From Datnioides undecimradiatus (taxonomy: Eukaryota > Chordata > Actinopteri > Lobotiformes > Datnioididae): a DNA stretch of 64,000 nt. The translations under genes and the position numbers were made by a program. The notes under the pieces were generated by a model, which did no database searches, was not told where the DNA came from, and saw nothing but the letters and a program-made list of their open reading frames with translations. Where the stretch lies: NCBI GenBank assembly GCA_008933995.1, contig WARS01000030.1, positions 1,769,001 to 1,833,000 of the forward strand, in the 5' to 3' direction. Positions within the stretch are counted from its first letter, which is position 1. Every line of letters starts with the position of its first letter. Positions 1 to 12,699 of the stretch are shown in pieces.

Positions 1-3000
1 TAGGACGTCCAGGATCCAGTTGCAGATGGAGGTGTATCAGGGGTGTTAATAAAGTTTAAAGTTAAGAAAGTAGCCTGCAAGGCTTTTGCCACTCTGAGAG
101 CTGCCTTTGAAGAGGCCCCTTTCCACTCTCTGTACAGATATACAAGCCAATTACACAAGTCATAGAACTCACAACTCCTCATCTTCCACTTCTCTGTCAA
201 TTCAGCCCTGTTGTCTGTAGTTTGCAATAGCTTTTTGTTCATATAAAGTATGTTTTGATAGATTCAGTAACTTTAACAATCCTTTAATCATTCAGATAAG
301 ACAGAACAAGGACGGAAGTGTCTCAAGGTTGATGTTGTGACAAGTCACCATTGTTGTTTTACACAAAGCAAAGCATCTTCTCTCTTGATCTCTTATACTC
401 TTGTCTCTCTGGCCCTGGCTCTTTTCAGGCCCACTGGCATGGCCTCTCTTACCCAAAATACAGCAGCATCCAGCCTGCTGAGGTCTGCTGCAATACAGTC
501 AAATGAGTGTGTAAATAAAAGACCTGAAAATGCCTGAGAGCTCCACGAGTCCCAGTGAGACAAGTCAGCTGGCCACAGCTGCTCAAATGAGGAGGCCCAA
601 GAGATACTCAGACAAACTCTTTGCCTGTCCATCTGAACCCAAAAGTGAAATGTGCATTTTCCTGTGTTACTGGGCTTGATGCTCAGATTATCTTGACCAG
701 TTGGCCTGTTTTCTGACAACAGATCACTTCATACAAACAAATTTATCTTTAACTCTGTCTTGTCACATTATCGTTTTTATTCTCTTGTTGAGATTGGCTA
801 CCACATTGATTTCAAGCAGCATCAAATCATCATGGCATGCTGCAGAGAGGAATAATTACTGACTATATATATTTTCCATATTTTATTATCCAAATATAAC
901 CTAGCTGCACAGTTCTAAAAAAATACTGAAGTGAAAATATCAAATCACAGATGATGGTGACAAGACTAAAGGTGATGATTTGTCCCTCAGATAAAGGCAA
1001 GCTGTTATTTGCCTTTTTTGTGATACAGTGGGAAGGACTCATCCCTGTCTTTCTGCTCCTGTGAGTTTCAATAAGCACTGCCCTCCTATGGTACTATTGT
1101 AACCTAAAACACACAAAGCGTACATCCTATTTTATTACATTATTATAGATTATTTATCATATCTACCTTTATTTATAGGGGCTTTCAGTCAGACCTTAGG
1201 TACACACAGTATCTAACAGAGTGTTGTGTCTCAGATTGTGCATTCTGGATATGTATTTTTTTAAAAAAACAATATGAGTGAGAGTTACATTACAGTGCAT
1301 AGGACTGTATCTTCTGTACACATGTAGCTGAACCAAGTGAGGTCCAATCAGCAACCAATCAGCCCAGTAATCAGTTCAACTCATCAAAAACACTGAAAGC
1401 AATTTCAGGAGCAATTTTTAATTGTTTGTCATTTGATAAAAAAAATTTTGTTTCACTTCTACCCATGAATCAATAAAATGTTAGTGTTACTGACATTAGT
1501 AGCCATTATTCTCCCCAATATTAGTTAAACAAAGATTACACATTTTTATATATTAAGTATATTGGAACATAACCATAGTCTTATACAATGATTGTCTCTG
1601 TGAAGATAGACTTAAGTTGCTATGAGTTCTTGTCTCATGTAAAGTGACTGCAATAGTTCATACAGACAATTTCATATAATTAGTTCTTTATGAATGAAAG
1701 ATATATTCCTTCTACATACACAGCCATTAAACTAGTAAATACAAGACTAATAATTACTATACACACAAATGAATAAAATGAATGATAACCACCCACCGAG
1801 GACAATTTGGTAAAAAAACAACAACAAAAAAAAACAGTTTTAGAGCCAGACATAGTGAATGTCTGTCAAGTGAGTTAGCTATCAAGTCAAGTTAGGTAGA
1901 CTTGTGTCACAGCAGTCAAGCGGAATACTGAGGTTGCTGACTCCCAGGGGAATGCACTAATTCTGCAGGGTTACTCTAAGGATAAGTTGCTGATGAGAGG
2001 CTTAGACAAGCCCTTTAACTGTCTACTCAGACACAACTCAGTGACAACACAGTTACATGGGATCAGAAAAACTTACTACACCACATCACCCCATGGGTAA
2101 CACATAATATCAGCATTTTATTAGCACTCTATAAGCAGGTGTGAGTTACAGATCCAAGCCATCCAGGGTAAATGGGGTGGAAGAGGGTTGCAGTGCAGTT
2201 GCAGTGGGAGAACAAATTTAAAGTTTGAATGCAACAATATGATTGGCTGACAGAGACAATCGCAAAATTTGATTGATTCAGTAACTGAGGAAGAAATGCC
2301 CATGATCAGCTGCTTTGAGTGGGAAAGAGAGGAGGAGGAAAGAAGTAAACAAATAGAGAGATAATATATGAGAATGGTCTATGGTGATCACACCCCCTTA
2401 TGAAGTCACTGTAATTAAAAGGGGTATTAAATTTATGGGTAGAAACAGATCCCCTCTAAAAGATAAAAAAAAATGGAATGAAAAAGAGAAATACTTCAGA
2501 TGAACTACAGCCAACAAAACAACAAGGGCTAAAAACAACCAAGAGCTGCAGAGGAACCTAGTTATGAGAACAGAAATTAGACAGAGAAAGCAATTATAGT
2601 TACCTCCATCTTTATTATTAATGAGGATGAGGGATGATGTTATGGTGAATGAGGAGGTTGAGGAACTATCACCATATTAGGGTGGATAAGGAAAAAGATG
2701 GACCGTGATTTGGTGCACAAGGAGGTAAATGGACCATATTACACTGGATGAAAAGGTCAATCAACCATGTTGTGAGAAACGAGGAGGTCAAGGAACCATG
2801 CTGTGTTGAATGTGAAGCTTGACAGACCATGCATGATACCGCTGAAATGCTAAGGTCACGTGTTCATGCATGAAGAGATCATGTTGACCCTGATGCATAG
2901 ATGATGCTGAATGCCCATTTGTGTAAACCTATTTTGACGTGTATGTTGTAAATTAGAGTATGGTGTGCCTAAATCAGGTTGGCTATGACCAGCAAAGATA

Positions 3001-4680
3001 ATAAACCCAACAGAAACTACCAGCATGACTTACTAGAATAAGAGTTTCATGGAACCTTGATTTGCTAGAGTTGTTGACAGGGCAATTGTAGGAGGTGTAG
3101 ACAGAGGATGACCAATGTCCAAGGCAGATGAACTGCCTGACTGGCATCAGTAGTAGCAGCACCTAAGGGATGCCCTGAATAATGCTGAGGAGCAATTGTG
3201 ATGATTACACCAGGACTTTAATAAGGGGAAATTCTCTGGTGGGAGAAATAGAGTATTGTAGAAGTTAGTGGTAGAGGTATTCTTTTTTTTTCCCCCCATT
3301 TTTATCATATGCTTAAGATGTTAAAATCAGAAAAACTAAATACAGCATCCTGCAAAGAATCAGCATAACAAGACAAAGTGCTATCTCTGAATACTAATTG
3401 CACTTTATGCAAGAAAGAAAGTGTGATGGGCCATCTATGGTCAGGGACAGGTGGAGAAGCTGTAAAGAGGCCTTTAATAGTGTTTTGGTTAGACATTAAT
3501 ATCAAATATAGCCTTCCTGAAGGCATGGACTTTAGGGGGTAATTAAAATGCTTTCATTAAAACCATTCACCTAAAGTTGTCACCTCAATAGGCATTCCTG
3601 TTTCTATTGCTACCTGGAAGTTGTATTATATAACCTTATAAGGCACTGTCTACAGTGTGTGCTGGTAGTCATCTGGTCTTCCTCCACTGTCACACACAGT
3701 GACCCTTCAGCTTGAATTTTATTTTGGAGAAGAGGCAGAATTCACTCTAAAACAAGCAAGTAGGAAAACTGTGTTGCATGCATTCCAAAAAAAACACTGT
3801 ACTCTTTAAAGCTTGCATATACTTTGATTGAGAACAAAAGTGCTACTGTGCACAGTTATGGTTATTAGTGCTAAATTTTCTCCTCAGATACCTCAAAACA
3901 GTGCAATAGAGCTCTCCATTGACAGTCCGACACTGGGGGATTTATTCACAGTGTGCAACCCCACCAGAGAAATCAACCTGCATGACCCCCTTATCTATAT
4001 ACCAACTTCCCTCTTTGGTAGGAATGCTGGAAATGTCAATGTTTTGTCTCTGGTTTGTACCCAGCAATGATCCACAACATGAAGTGTGCATATGACCCAG
4101 GTTTTGATGTTTGCTTAAGTGTGCTTAAGTATGAGGTCCAAGTGACAATACACAAATGTGGATGGGCAGCTGGAATGTAACACGCACGTAAGGCTGGAGA
4201 TATACTTGATTTTAACTACACATTTGGGTGTGTATGATGGCTGCCTTGTTTATTCTGCCTCCAATTTGGAACCTGGATTGTGCATCTTCCCAGAAATTAA
4301 TGTTGTGTGTTTGACAGATGCTAAATGCAAGGGAGCAGTAGGGACAATGTGAGGATAGTATAAATATGTTGCAGACAGATGTACTGTCAAACACTCTGAA
4401 ACAGTCTGTAGTTGCTGCAAAACTCCTTTAATATGGAGGACATTTTTGTTTTTGCTATAGCTTTGCACACTGCTAATTGCTTGTACTTAATTTGAGTAAT
4501 CAAAAAAAGAAAATGGAGATGTATTTTGTTTCTGAAAGCATGGAAAGAAAAGTAATTGTAATGATATATAGAAATGTTTCATTTACATGTAATTTTATTG
4601 TCAATGCTGCTCTTCTATCCATGTTGTGAACCTGGAGAAACAATGGATCTATTATTCCATTGCTGTTCACTTATTTAAAA
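1..4680. other. Intergenic left flank, no recognised gene
   Basis: No ORF here resembles a known protein, and I found no chain of exons with matching splice sites. The sequence is AT-rich. It contains short open frames on both strands (for example 393-719 minus and 3828-4070 plus) that look like chance. The one structured part is a decayed minisatellite around 2645-2832. Because tyw3 points leftwards into this stretch and a plus-strand AATAAA lies at 4724, part of 3600-4740 could be the 3' UTR of a plus-strand gene whose coding part lies left of the window. That is inference only. Confidence 0.5.
2645..2832. repeat. Decayed minisatellite, about 30-bp unit, about six units
   Basis: A motif of the form GTGGATGAGGAGGTCAAGG, followed by a GGACCATRTT-like half, recurs with starts near 2645, 2682, 2713, 2743, 2772 and 2803, a spacing of 29 to 37 bases. 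The units differ at many positions, so this is an old tandem array. It lies in non-coding sequence. Confidence 0.55.
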
Positions 4681-4694
4681 TTTATTTGAACTAA

Positions 4695-4700
4695 TTTATT
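4695..4700 (-). terminator. Candidate poly(A) signal of tyw3
   Basis: TTTATT on the plus strand reads AATAAA on the minus strand, about 200 bases past the tyw3 stop codon at 4901. A second copy lies at 4681-4686. Either would give tyw3 a short 3' UTR. Confidence 0.4.
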
Positions 4701-4723
4701 GCAAATTTACATTTTGTGGGACA

Positions 4724-4729
4724 AATAAA
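4724..4729 (+). terminator. Candidate plus-strand poly(A) signal facing tyw3
   Basis: AATAAA on the plus strand, only 24 bases from the minus-strand signal. If used, it would end a rightward transcript from the left flank tail-to-tail with tyw3. No coding exon for such a transcript is visible in the window, so this may be chance in AT-rich DNA. Confidence 0.2.
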
Positions 4730-4900
4730 GGAAATCTTATTCTTAAACCTGCCCCAGAGCAGGTTAGCGGTTGAACATACGTTACCATGGTGATCTTTGT
4801 GACACATACACCACCAAATAATCTGTCCCAAAATATCTATAAAGGAGCGACATAATTATCTAGTCAATGATACAAGCAGCACATTAGCAGAGCCAGTACT

Positions 4901-7900
4901 TCATGTGAACAGATCCAGACAGCCTTGCTGCTCTGGCACACTGCTGGACCCATCACCACGGCAACAGTCAGTCTGATGGTGTTGTTCTCTCTTTCGCCTC
5001 TGTTTATACACACTTCTTTTAGTCTCCTTTTCTGCTTCTTTTTTTTCTGTTTCCACTGCAGGATGCAAATCTCTGACATGGGGGACATGTGACATGGGGG
5101 ATTCTGAGATTTGTAGCTTTTGGAGATTCTCTTTGGGCAGGGTGGACTGGAGATTCTGGTAGAACCTGGAGATAATAAGGAAAATGAAAATAAAAATCTG
5201 AGCCCCCTGCAGTCTCTGGGTTTATATTCACATGTTTGATGTATAGAATCAGTAAAATCTCCTGATTTTTGTAGTGGCCAACAGACATTGTCGTCTACCA
5301 ATCACTAAATGGGAGAGAGCCAAATAGCAAACTAACCTGTGGATCCTTCTAAGATTCTCCTCCATCTTCTGATTAGCCATCTGAGTTACGAAGTGGATGT
5401 ATTCATGGTCAACCAGGAGTTTGCCTTTGTGGCTGAGAGGAACCTCCAGGACATGGGTGCTACGGACTGCCTTTAGGGACAAAACATGATAAGGATATAT
5501 TTACATCTTTTATATAGTACAATACAGTATAGCAAATGACTGTTTCTATTGCATGGGTTGTCTAAAGATCAACTTCCAATTAATTTGAATCTAATGTTAA
5601 TGCTGCAACAAGTGCACTGGCAAGAACTAGGTTAGAGATCAGATCTCCCCTACATCAGCTTTTCTACACTGGCTTCCTGTAAAATCCCAAAAAGAATTTA
5701 AAATCATTTTCCTCACCAACAAAACCCTTAGTGGTACCATTAGACTTGATGTACCTTAATACCCCTGCGCCTTCCAAAAATGCAGGATTACATGACGTTT
5801 CCAGAGTCTCCAAAAGTACAATAGGGTCCAGAGCCTTCAGATGCCAAGCTGGGGGCATATACCCCCTCCACATCTCAGTGTAGATTGAAAACCTTTATTG
5901 ACTTTATTGGGCTAACTCATGTGAACCCTGAACCATAGTTGTAGGCCTAGACTGTCAGGAATCGTTAATGCACTGAACTGCTACTCCTCTTTCTCTTAAT
6001 CTGTATGTATTGTTATACTATAAATGTACAGTATAGTTCAACTTTTTCTCTTTCCAGTAGTTTTGTGTTCTCTCATTTCTCTCCCCTCTCTTCCTATTGC
6101 TTTCTATGGGCATTTTTACCTCCAGAGTGGCAAAGTCTGGATCTACAATTGTAGGCCCCTCCATTTCAGCTTAACACCAACTTTTATTATTATTAGTACT
6201 TGATCTGTTACTTTATTTCTAAAACTTCCACTGTGCTGCTGAGTGCTCTCTGGAAGTTTTTCTTTGCCATTGTTGCCAAGTGCTTCCTCATAGAGGGATA
6301 TAATATAAAAAGTATAGTCTACATCTGCTCCACATAAAAAGTGCATCAAGATATCTTTGTGATGATCTAGCACCTTACAAATGAAATTCAATTTACTTGA
6401 ATTGCATGTCATGTCACAAAGCCTACCAGAATGATTTTTCCTGTCTTGTTGACAGTGATACCAGAATTCCTGAGGCCGGAGTTGATAGCCACTGAATGCT
6501 AGAGGAGAGAGAAGACATTTTAATGCAGAGTGGTCAATTTATTTTAATTAAAAATTATATATACTACGACACTGTAAAATGGAATCATGTGTATGTGTAA
6601 TGAGACAGCGTGAAACCAAAAATCATTATCTTCAGAGCTTATTCAAAACAAAAAAACTTAATTTAAAAGATTAGTTTAGTGTGTAACCCACTTGCCGACT
6701 GTTCCAAGCAGAATCCATGCAGTTGAATATACTTTAAGCATATATAAAAACAGACATAGAATTACACCATACATCGATAACAGACTGAGGCTTTAACTAC
6801 AAAATTCTAAAGCATTTCCTGGAACATGGTGAAATTTAAGTTTGTTATCACTGTTTCTTAAAAAGCGTACACTATGAAATTAACTTCTTAGGACTTGAAA
6901 CTTGATTGGGATAGATAATCACAGTGTAAACTCACTATTGTTTAAAGAAAAAAAATCTACAATTAGACAACTGGCTGCTGAACTGAAGCAGCCAATCTAT
7001 CTGAAATAACCTATTCAGAGCCCAGTCACTGTCAGCATGAATGTGCCAATAGAAGTACTTTTAAAAGCATCTATTATTTCTACAGGGATCTGAATTTGAT
7101 TTTCCTGCTACACGGCTCATAACTGGTTGGTTGTTTGGTGAATGATCCTCAGTTCTCTAATACAGGACCAGCCAAGAAAGTTTTTAAAATGGTCCATGCT
7201 CACAACTTGCATTTCCATGTAATAAACAAAAAAATGAAGGTGACAGCTGCTCACTGGTATACACTGTCTGTCAGAATGCACTTTCAGGTCAGTAACATTG
7301 AGACTGAGCGGCTGATGGCATAAGAGTGGCATACTATCAGCCACTTAGTGACATGGGTGCTACTCTTATACGTCTCTAAAAATTCATATTTATACTACAC
7401 TAAAATCAGTGTAAAGCAAAGGCTCAGTAAAACACAGGAAATCAACCAAAAGATATACAAGCTTTGCAAGATGACTGACCAAATTTTTAGTCTGTGTAAT
7501 GGCTGCTTAAACATGTCGAAATGACTGTTATAGTACTGTAATTTAAATGAGTATGCATCATTCTTTGCTGTTGCTACTTTTAATTATTACAGGAGTAAGG
7601 CAGTTATTGCTTTGTACAATGACCAGTGAAAGAGCAGATAAGACAAAAATTCCTGCTAGCGCACAATACTACTCAGTATACCCTTTTTCATTCTTTAGAG
7701 AACAGTACCCAACACTGTACACAGACATAAAAGGTGTCATTCTTACCATCAGCTGTGCATCACCCAGCTGTCTACACTGAACGTGGAGCACGAAGGGCTC
7801 AAACTTTAACACTGCATTTCCACTGGACTTGGCTAAACCAGACATCTGGTGAACAAAGACAGTGTACTCTTGTTAATATTGAATCAACAATATGAAAAAC

Positions 7901-8392
7901 ATCACTGGTATTTAAGTCCGTCATATCTTACCAGGTCATCCGATTTGCATTTGTTGTGTGAGACAAACAGCCAAACGCAGTCCTGTTTCTGGACATGAGT
8001 TCTATCTGGAGCCTGGAAGCGAAAAGGCAACAACCGGCTACTGTTGGTAGGCAAAATGGGTGGAAGCATTCAATGTTATTTCTTTTTTTCCGTCGCAAAG
8101 AAATACACCACAAGCAATGCGAAACCCTTTGACTGAATGTCCAGGTCATGTTGTGAGCTTAGATTAGGACAAAGAAAAAGAGAGCTCGCTATCAAAGTTG
8201 AATCCTAAGTAATGCCTCTTTTACCCCGTCGATAAGGATGATTCTACCAGAGCAGGAGCTGGTGGTGAAGTATTCTTCAAAGTTGTTAAGAAGAGACACT
8301 ATATGTCCAATATCTTCATCCACACTGCCCTTCTTACTCAGGTCCAGCTTGCTCAGACACTGCTTCTTCCACTGAGCGAACGTTTTCTCCAT
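4901..8392 (-). CDS. tyw3: tRNA wybutosine-synthesizing protein 3 homolog (TYW3)
   Basis: TYW3 is the S-adenosylmethionine-dependent N4-methyltransferase of the wybutosine pathway, which modifies G37 of tRNA-Phe. The six coding exons on the minus strand are 8392-8225, 8012-7932, 7845-7747, 6498-6427, 5470-5337 and 5165-4901. All have GT/AG borders and the frame closes at 272 residues; human TYW3 has 259. Family signatures are visible: [17 protein letters not shown] (residues 11-28), TTSSCSGRI (43-51), [14 protein letters not shown] in exon 3, [11 protein letters not shown] in exon 4, and [19 protein letters not shown] then ANQKMEEN in exon 5. The start is the ATG at 8392, with G at +4 and the right distance from the conserved Q-W-K-x-Q-C segment. 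The same frame extends upstream only to a TTG. The last exon is a basic, low-similarity tail, as expected for this protein. Intron 4 carries a LINE fragment. Confidence 0.95.
5640..6195 (+). mobile_element. LINE fragment (reverse transcriptase C-terminal end plus 3' UTR)
   Basis: Just after 5660 the plus strand translates to a decayed form of the W-L-P-V-K-x-x-x-x-F-K-I block typical of the end of teleost non-LTR reverse transcriptases. It is followed by the family's usual T-rich 3' region, with an 'aggcctagactgtc' block near 5945 and a short ATT tail near 6185. The copy is 5'-truncated and broken. It lies inside tyw3 intron 4, opposite in orientation to the gene. Confidence 0.6.
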
Positions 8393-8700
8393 AGTCAAAC
8401 CTTCTAACTAACTTCCATGCGTCAGTGAGCTGATTGAGCAACAAGGTCTTCAACAGCTCATGGCCTTAAAATAAGCGTAAAGACTTTAAACAGCACCTCT
8501 ACGCATTATTTTTAAATTGAATTTTTGATATAGGGTAGCTGTTAGCTCTGCTACTCCATGCTGTCGTTTCTTCTTCTGCAATAGAAATGACGGCGGAAAA
8601 AACGCTACCGACGACACGCGCCCACTGCCATCTGCTGTGCTGGAGACAAAATGTTTACTGATGACGTTTAGAAGCTGTCTATTCTAACTATAAAGCATCC
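8393..8700 (-). promoter_or_regulatory. Probable tyw3 5' UTR and promoter
   Basis: The 300 bases upstream of the tyw3 start contain a CpG-bearing patch near 8588-8625 (gacggcggaa, accgacgacacgcg) that stands out from the AT-rich surroundings. It includes an ETS-like GCGGAA core, and a TGACGT half-site lies at about 8663. No TATA box is placed convincingly. This fits a housekeeping promoter, but the start site is inferred. Confidence 0.45.
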
Positions 8701-8918
8701 AGAGAGTTGTGGCACATGTTAATAGGGGATTTTAGTCCTAATAAAGCCGTGATTCATTTATAGGGCAAGAATGTGATTAGTTTGGATACATGCAGTACTT
8801 AAGGCAGTTTTGTTTTTCCCCTACAATCAATCTCGTCAAAATGTGTATGTTTACTGTTGTTGGTGTTTAGATTTGTTAATTTATGTATTTTCTCCAAATA
8901 TTTTAACTTTCAAAACAG

Positions 8919-9200
8919 AAAACATTCATAAACACTGTCAGAAAAACAATGCCCAGATTATTCCTTCCCTTCATGGATCCTAATCAGTGGCAGCCAAAGC
9001 TTCTGTATGACAGAGAAGGAGAGAAAGAGAGAGAGCATTATCCCCTGTTGGACTGGCATGATTTTGATGACCCAGAATCTCTCAGTGGCAATAGAGGAGA
9101 GAACAGTAGTCATAAAAACAGGTTGAAGAAGATAAAATACAGGGGCACAGTACAAGAACTGGACCTATGCAATGGAGACATTATGAGGATCAGACCACAG
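8919..9200 (+). CDS. Possible orphan coding exon, function unknown
   Basis: An open frame runs from a candidate acceptor (…caaaacag, ending 8918) through an ATG at 8949 to a good donor (cag|gtcagt) after residue Q at 9200, which would give 94 codons. The predicted peptide is charged and of mixed composition, with WHDFDDPESLSGN and KYRGTVQELDLCNGD blocks, unlike the low-complexity translations nearby. I do not recognise the family. No matching exon was found upstream or downstream, and a shorter frame is also open on the other strand. It could be an exon of an unplaced plus-strand gene, a transposon remnant or chance. Confidence 0.25.
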
Positions 9201-9232
9201 GTCAGTCTCAGTCTATTACACACACACATATG

Positions 9233-9272
9233 TATGTGTGTATATATACATACATACATACATACATACACA
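9233..9272. repeat. (TACA)n microsatellite
   Basis: Repeats of TACA/CATA, with flanking CA and TG dinucleotides, just after the possible exon. Confidence 0.85.
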
Positions 9273-10859
9273 TAGGTACAGCTTTATATTGTCTGAGAGG
9301 AATGGGTGTTGCTAACTTCAATCCACTTTCCAGTTTACAACTGAGGTGCATGAGGTACATGTTACCGCCAGATTGTCTTAGTCCGGTGCTTGTATGAGGA
9401 AAGTTCAAATCTGCAATAAATTATTTGTTTGCCACTTTGAGCCACCAAATAATTATTAGCCAAGTGTATGTACGTACACATCTGGCAGTTATAGGGAAAC
9501 ACTATTTTTTAGTTGGAGTCATGTTTATGTCTAGCTGATATGAGTCATATATTTACTGTTTTTTTAAATTTATTTTTTCTGTACAAACTCCTGAGCGGAA
9601 CATCTGGCCAGCTGCTAAATGCTCTGCTATGTTAACTGGCAAGTCTCTAACTGCCTGTCTGCTGGTACTAAGCTGATAGTTTACAATGGGTTTTCTGCTT
9701 TTTTTGCTCAGAAAAGAACAGGAGCAAAACATGAGCCTTTAAAACTTAATAACTCTCTGGTCAATGGCTATGTTCTACAAAAGTTTTACATTGAGCCATG
9801 GCAGCAAAACTGTGTGGTGCACATACATGTTCTCAAAAGGGGTCTAAAAGGGACTAACTGCAATACATGAAAGTGGTGGTCTACTGGCTGGCTCATGAAG
9901 TGTCTGGAGTCTTTGTTGTGATACTTGCTTTCAAGGCAAAGATTTCAGCATCTGTGACTGAGGAAAAAATAATAATGCAATAAAATAATAAAACAATGCT
10001 CAAAATAAATTAATGGAAATAATTAATGCAAAATAAGTATGGTAGGGGTGGTCATTTTATGGTCATTTTGATAAGTTCAGTATAAACAAATTAAAGTGCT
10101 TTAGATGCAAATCAACTCCTTATTAGCAAGCGGTGATATAAAATGGAAAATCAAATGGTAACTTACATGATCTACATCCCTTATTGGTCGTGTTAATTAT
10201 TTTTGTTTTCGTGAATGACCAGATAGTGAGTTGCTCTTAACAGTGAAAACTACAATCCTCTATTAAGGTTGAAGTACATGTAATGTATCCCTTAGTCTTC
10301 TCTTTATTCACTCTATCTCATACATACATACGCACACATGCATGCACATACATGTTATTTGGTGTTGTTATGTCCACCACTACACGCCCCATATAACCCA
10401 TTTGGTGATGTGTGTAAGTTTAAAGGTCTAACATTGGATATCTGTTTTATCAATACATCTTTTTCTGTTATGTGTTTTGTTTTGTTTTTTGTGAATGATC
10501 ACCTTTGGTATTGTTAATCACCAACAAAAAGAAGAAAGCATAAATAGTATAACATAAAGATAATGAAGACTCTGAAACTTAAGCAACTTAAGCAATGTAA
10601 TTCATCCATTCATTTTATAATTTGCACATGTGCTTTTCCTGCTGTGACAAAATGTCTTCAGTGAAGAGGGTTTGTATGGTAGTATTTGTGAATTCTTAAA
10701 AGTTGAATGTGAAGCCATAATGCAGGACTTATAAAAATAAGTTAATGTCCATAACATTGCCTTGACAAATAAGTTCACACATTTCTAATTTTTTAACCTT
10801 TTGGATATGTTTTGCATTTAGTACCACAGATACAATTAAATCACTTAACGAAATGTGAG

Positions 10860-11480
10860 CTTCTTTATAAATTACATTGCAGTTCATTTAAAACATCAAA
10901 TTTGGGGAAGATAGGACAGTGTATGCTGAAGTTAGAAAAACTTTCTGTTTCATGGAAAACAATACATTGCCTTGGCAACAATGTACAAAGTCATAACTGG
11001 TTGGTTGACTTGACTATATTTTAATCAAGGTTTTTCTTTTCACAATTGAGATGGATTACCTCAATTAAAAGTAGTATTTGGTGGTGTAAATGAGCTCATT
11101 TCCTGTTGCCAGTAGGTGGTGCTATGATGCCTATACATCAGTGGTGGACTGTACATGTTACTGACACAGATCTGGTTATGTGCAGTGAAATTCAATTCAA
11201 CATTTAAATTTGCCCTGCTGCACTGCCATGCATCAAAAACTCAACCTTTTAATAACTTTTTATTGCTTTCTTAAAGATTTTAAGATTGATAAAACTGAAT
11301 TTGAGTTTGTCAATGTAAATTGATAAACTCACCTGGGAATGGCCAAAAATCAAACCATAATTGCACATAATATTCAAAATTTCTGACTTTTTGTTGGCCT
11401 TGGGACATGGATCCAAGAGGATTTTTTTTTTCGTGGATATGATACATGTGCCTAACAAATGTTGTACATCTAAGTGAAAT
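10860..11480. repeat. Dispersed teleost repeat with 'CCAGTAGGTGGYGCTATGA' core
   Basis: The block near 11110 (gttgccagtaggtggtgcta) and the segment near 10895 (tttggggaagataggacagt) are familiar parts of a common, unclassified fish repeat that is often arranged in tandem. Boundaries are approximate and the class is unknown. Confidence 0.45.
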
Positions 11481-12699
11481 GGGCCACAGGCATCCCTTTG
11501 TTAAATATTTATGGGAGTGTTATCAAGCCATGTGGCCTCACTATGCGCGAGACTACTTCTGATGTGGTTGCCAGGTTTAATGGGTTTCTGAGCACTTTTA
11601 GCACCTCTAAAATACCACTTACCTTTAGAAATAATAATCAGAGCAATTCTTTGTGTTCAGGCTGTAGTAACAGTATTAAGTGATAGTAACGTCCCCTGTC
11701 AGTATACATTCGAGGAATTCCCCAATTCATGATGCTAAATAGGTAAGGCTAATTGATAGGTCTGTATGGCATATACTATGTATGACATGTATGGTAATCT
11801 ACCAAAACGCCCACAACATATTGCAGTCAATCGCCCTTGGTCATAACATGGCAGTGTTTTATGACTATGTATCCTGGGGGCTATGTACCATACTATCATG
11901 ACAAGCATGCCTCTGTGCCAGAAGGAGTTGTTTGCACACATTGCTGTACTCCTGCAGAAAATAGGTTTTTAGCACATTTCTCATGACTCCCATGGATAGG
12001 TTTTTTTTTTCTTCTAAGGTTGAATGTTGAATCGCATAAATGTTTTATGGTTTTATTATGTTTATTTTTTGTAATTAGTTTTATTAATAGTTTGTTACAG
12101 TTTACTAACTTAACTTTACTGAAACATTGTTTTGTTTTTAGTAATTTATATTCTACCTATTTATTATCGTCACAGCAAAGATTGCTGTACGAGGATTTTT
12201 GATAAATTAGATTATATCTCCAGTAATGTCAAGTTCTTTTGTTTGCTTTGCATCATTCGAATTGTAACAGTTTTGGATAAACTACATTCACTTTACGATG
12301 ATAACTGTTAAGCAAATTAGTTCGTAAGAAGTAGCTACATAAAACTGAACTAGATGCAGTATGAGACACTGTTTAGCTTAACTCGTCTGTTTGCTCCTCC
12401 GCTGCCTTACACTTGCTAATATATGTCAAGTTAGGAAAATTTAGCCATAACAGGCCAGGCGTAATTATTTTTGGAGTGTAAGTCTACAGTTAAATTAAAA
12501 TTATAGTTCATTTAGAAATACCATTACTGAGGTTTGCACAAATGTCCAAGGGACGGTTGATTGAACAGCAAATATAAGTGCTAAGAAATAGTCAAAAGTG
12601 ATTATTTTGAAAACCGGGACAGGAAATGAAAAATTGGTAATTTTGGCTATGTAACGGCAGTCACCTGCTGCTGCAGAGCAGAGCTGGAGGAAAGAGTGG

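Larger units (their letters stand above)
8701..12650. other. Spacer between the tyw3 and plppr4 promoters
   Basis: About 4 kb of AT-rich DNA. It holds a possible orphan exon (8919-9200), a short TACA microsatellite and a dispersed repeat near 10860-11480. Nothing else coding is recognised. Confidence 0.5.

Noticed and set aside
8393-8398. A two-codon longer start for tyw3
   Set aside because: The upstream codon in this frame is TTG, not ATG; the ATG at 8392 is the proper start.
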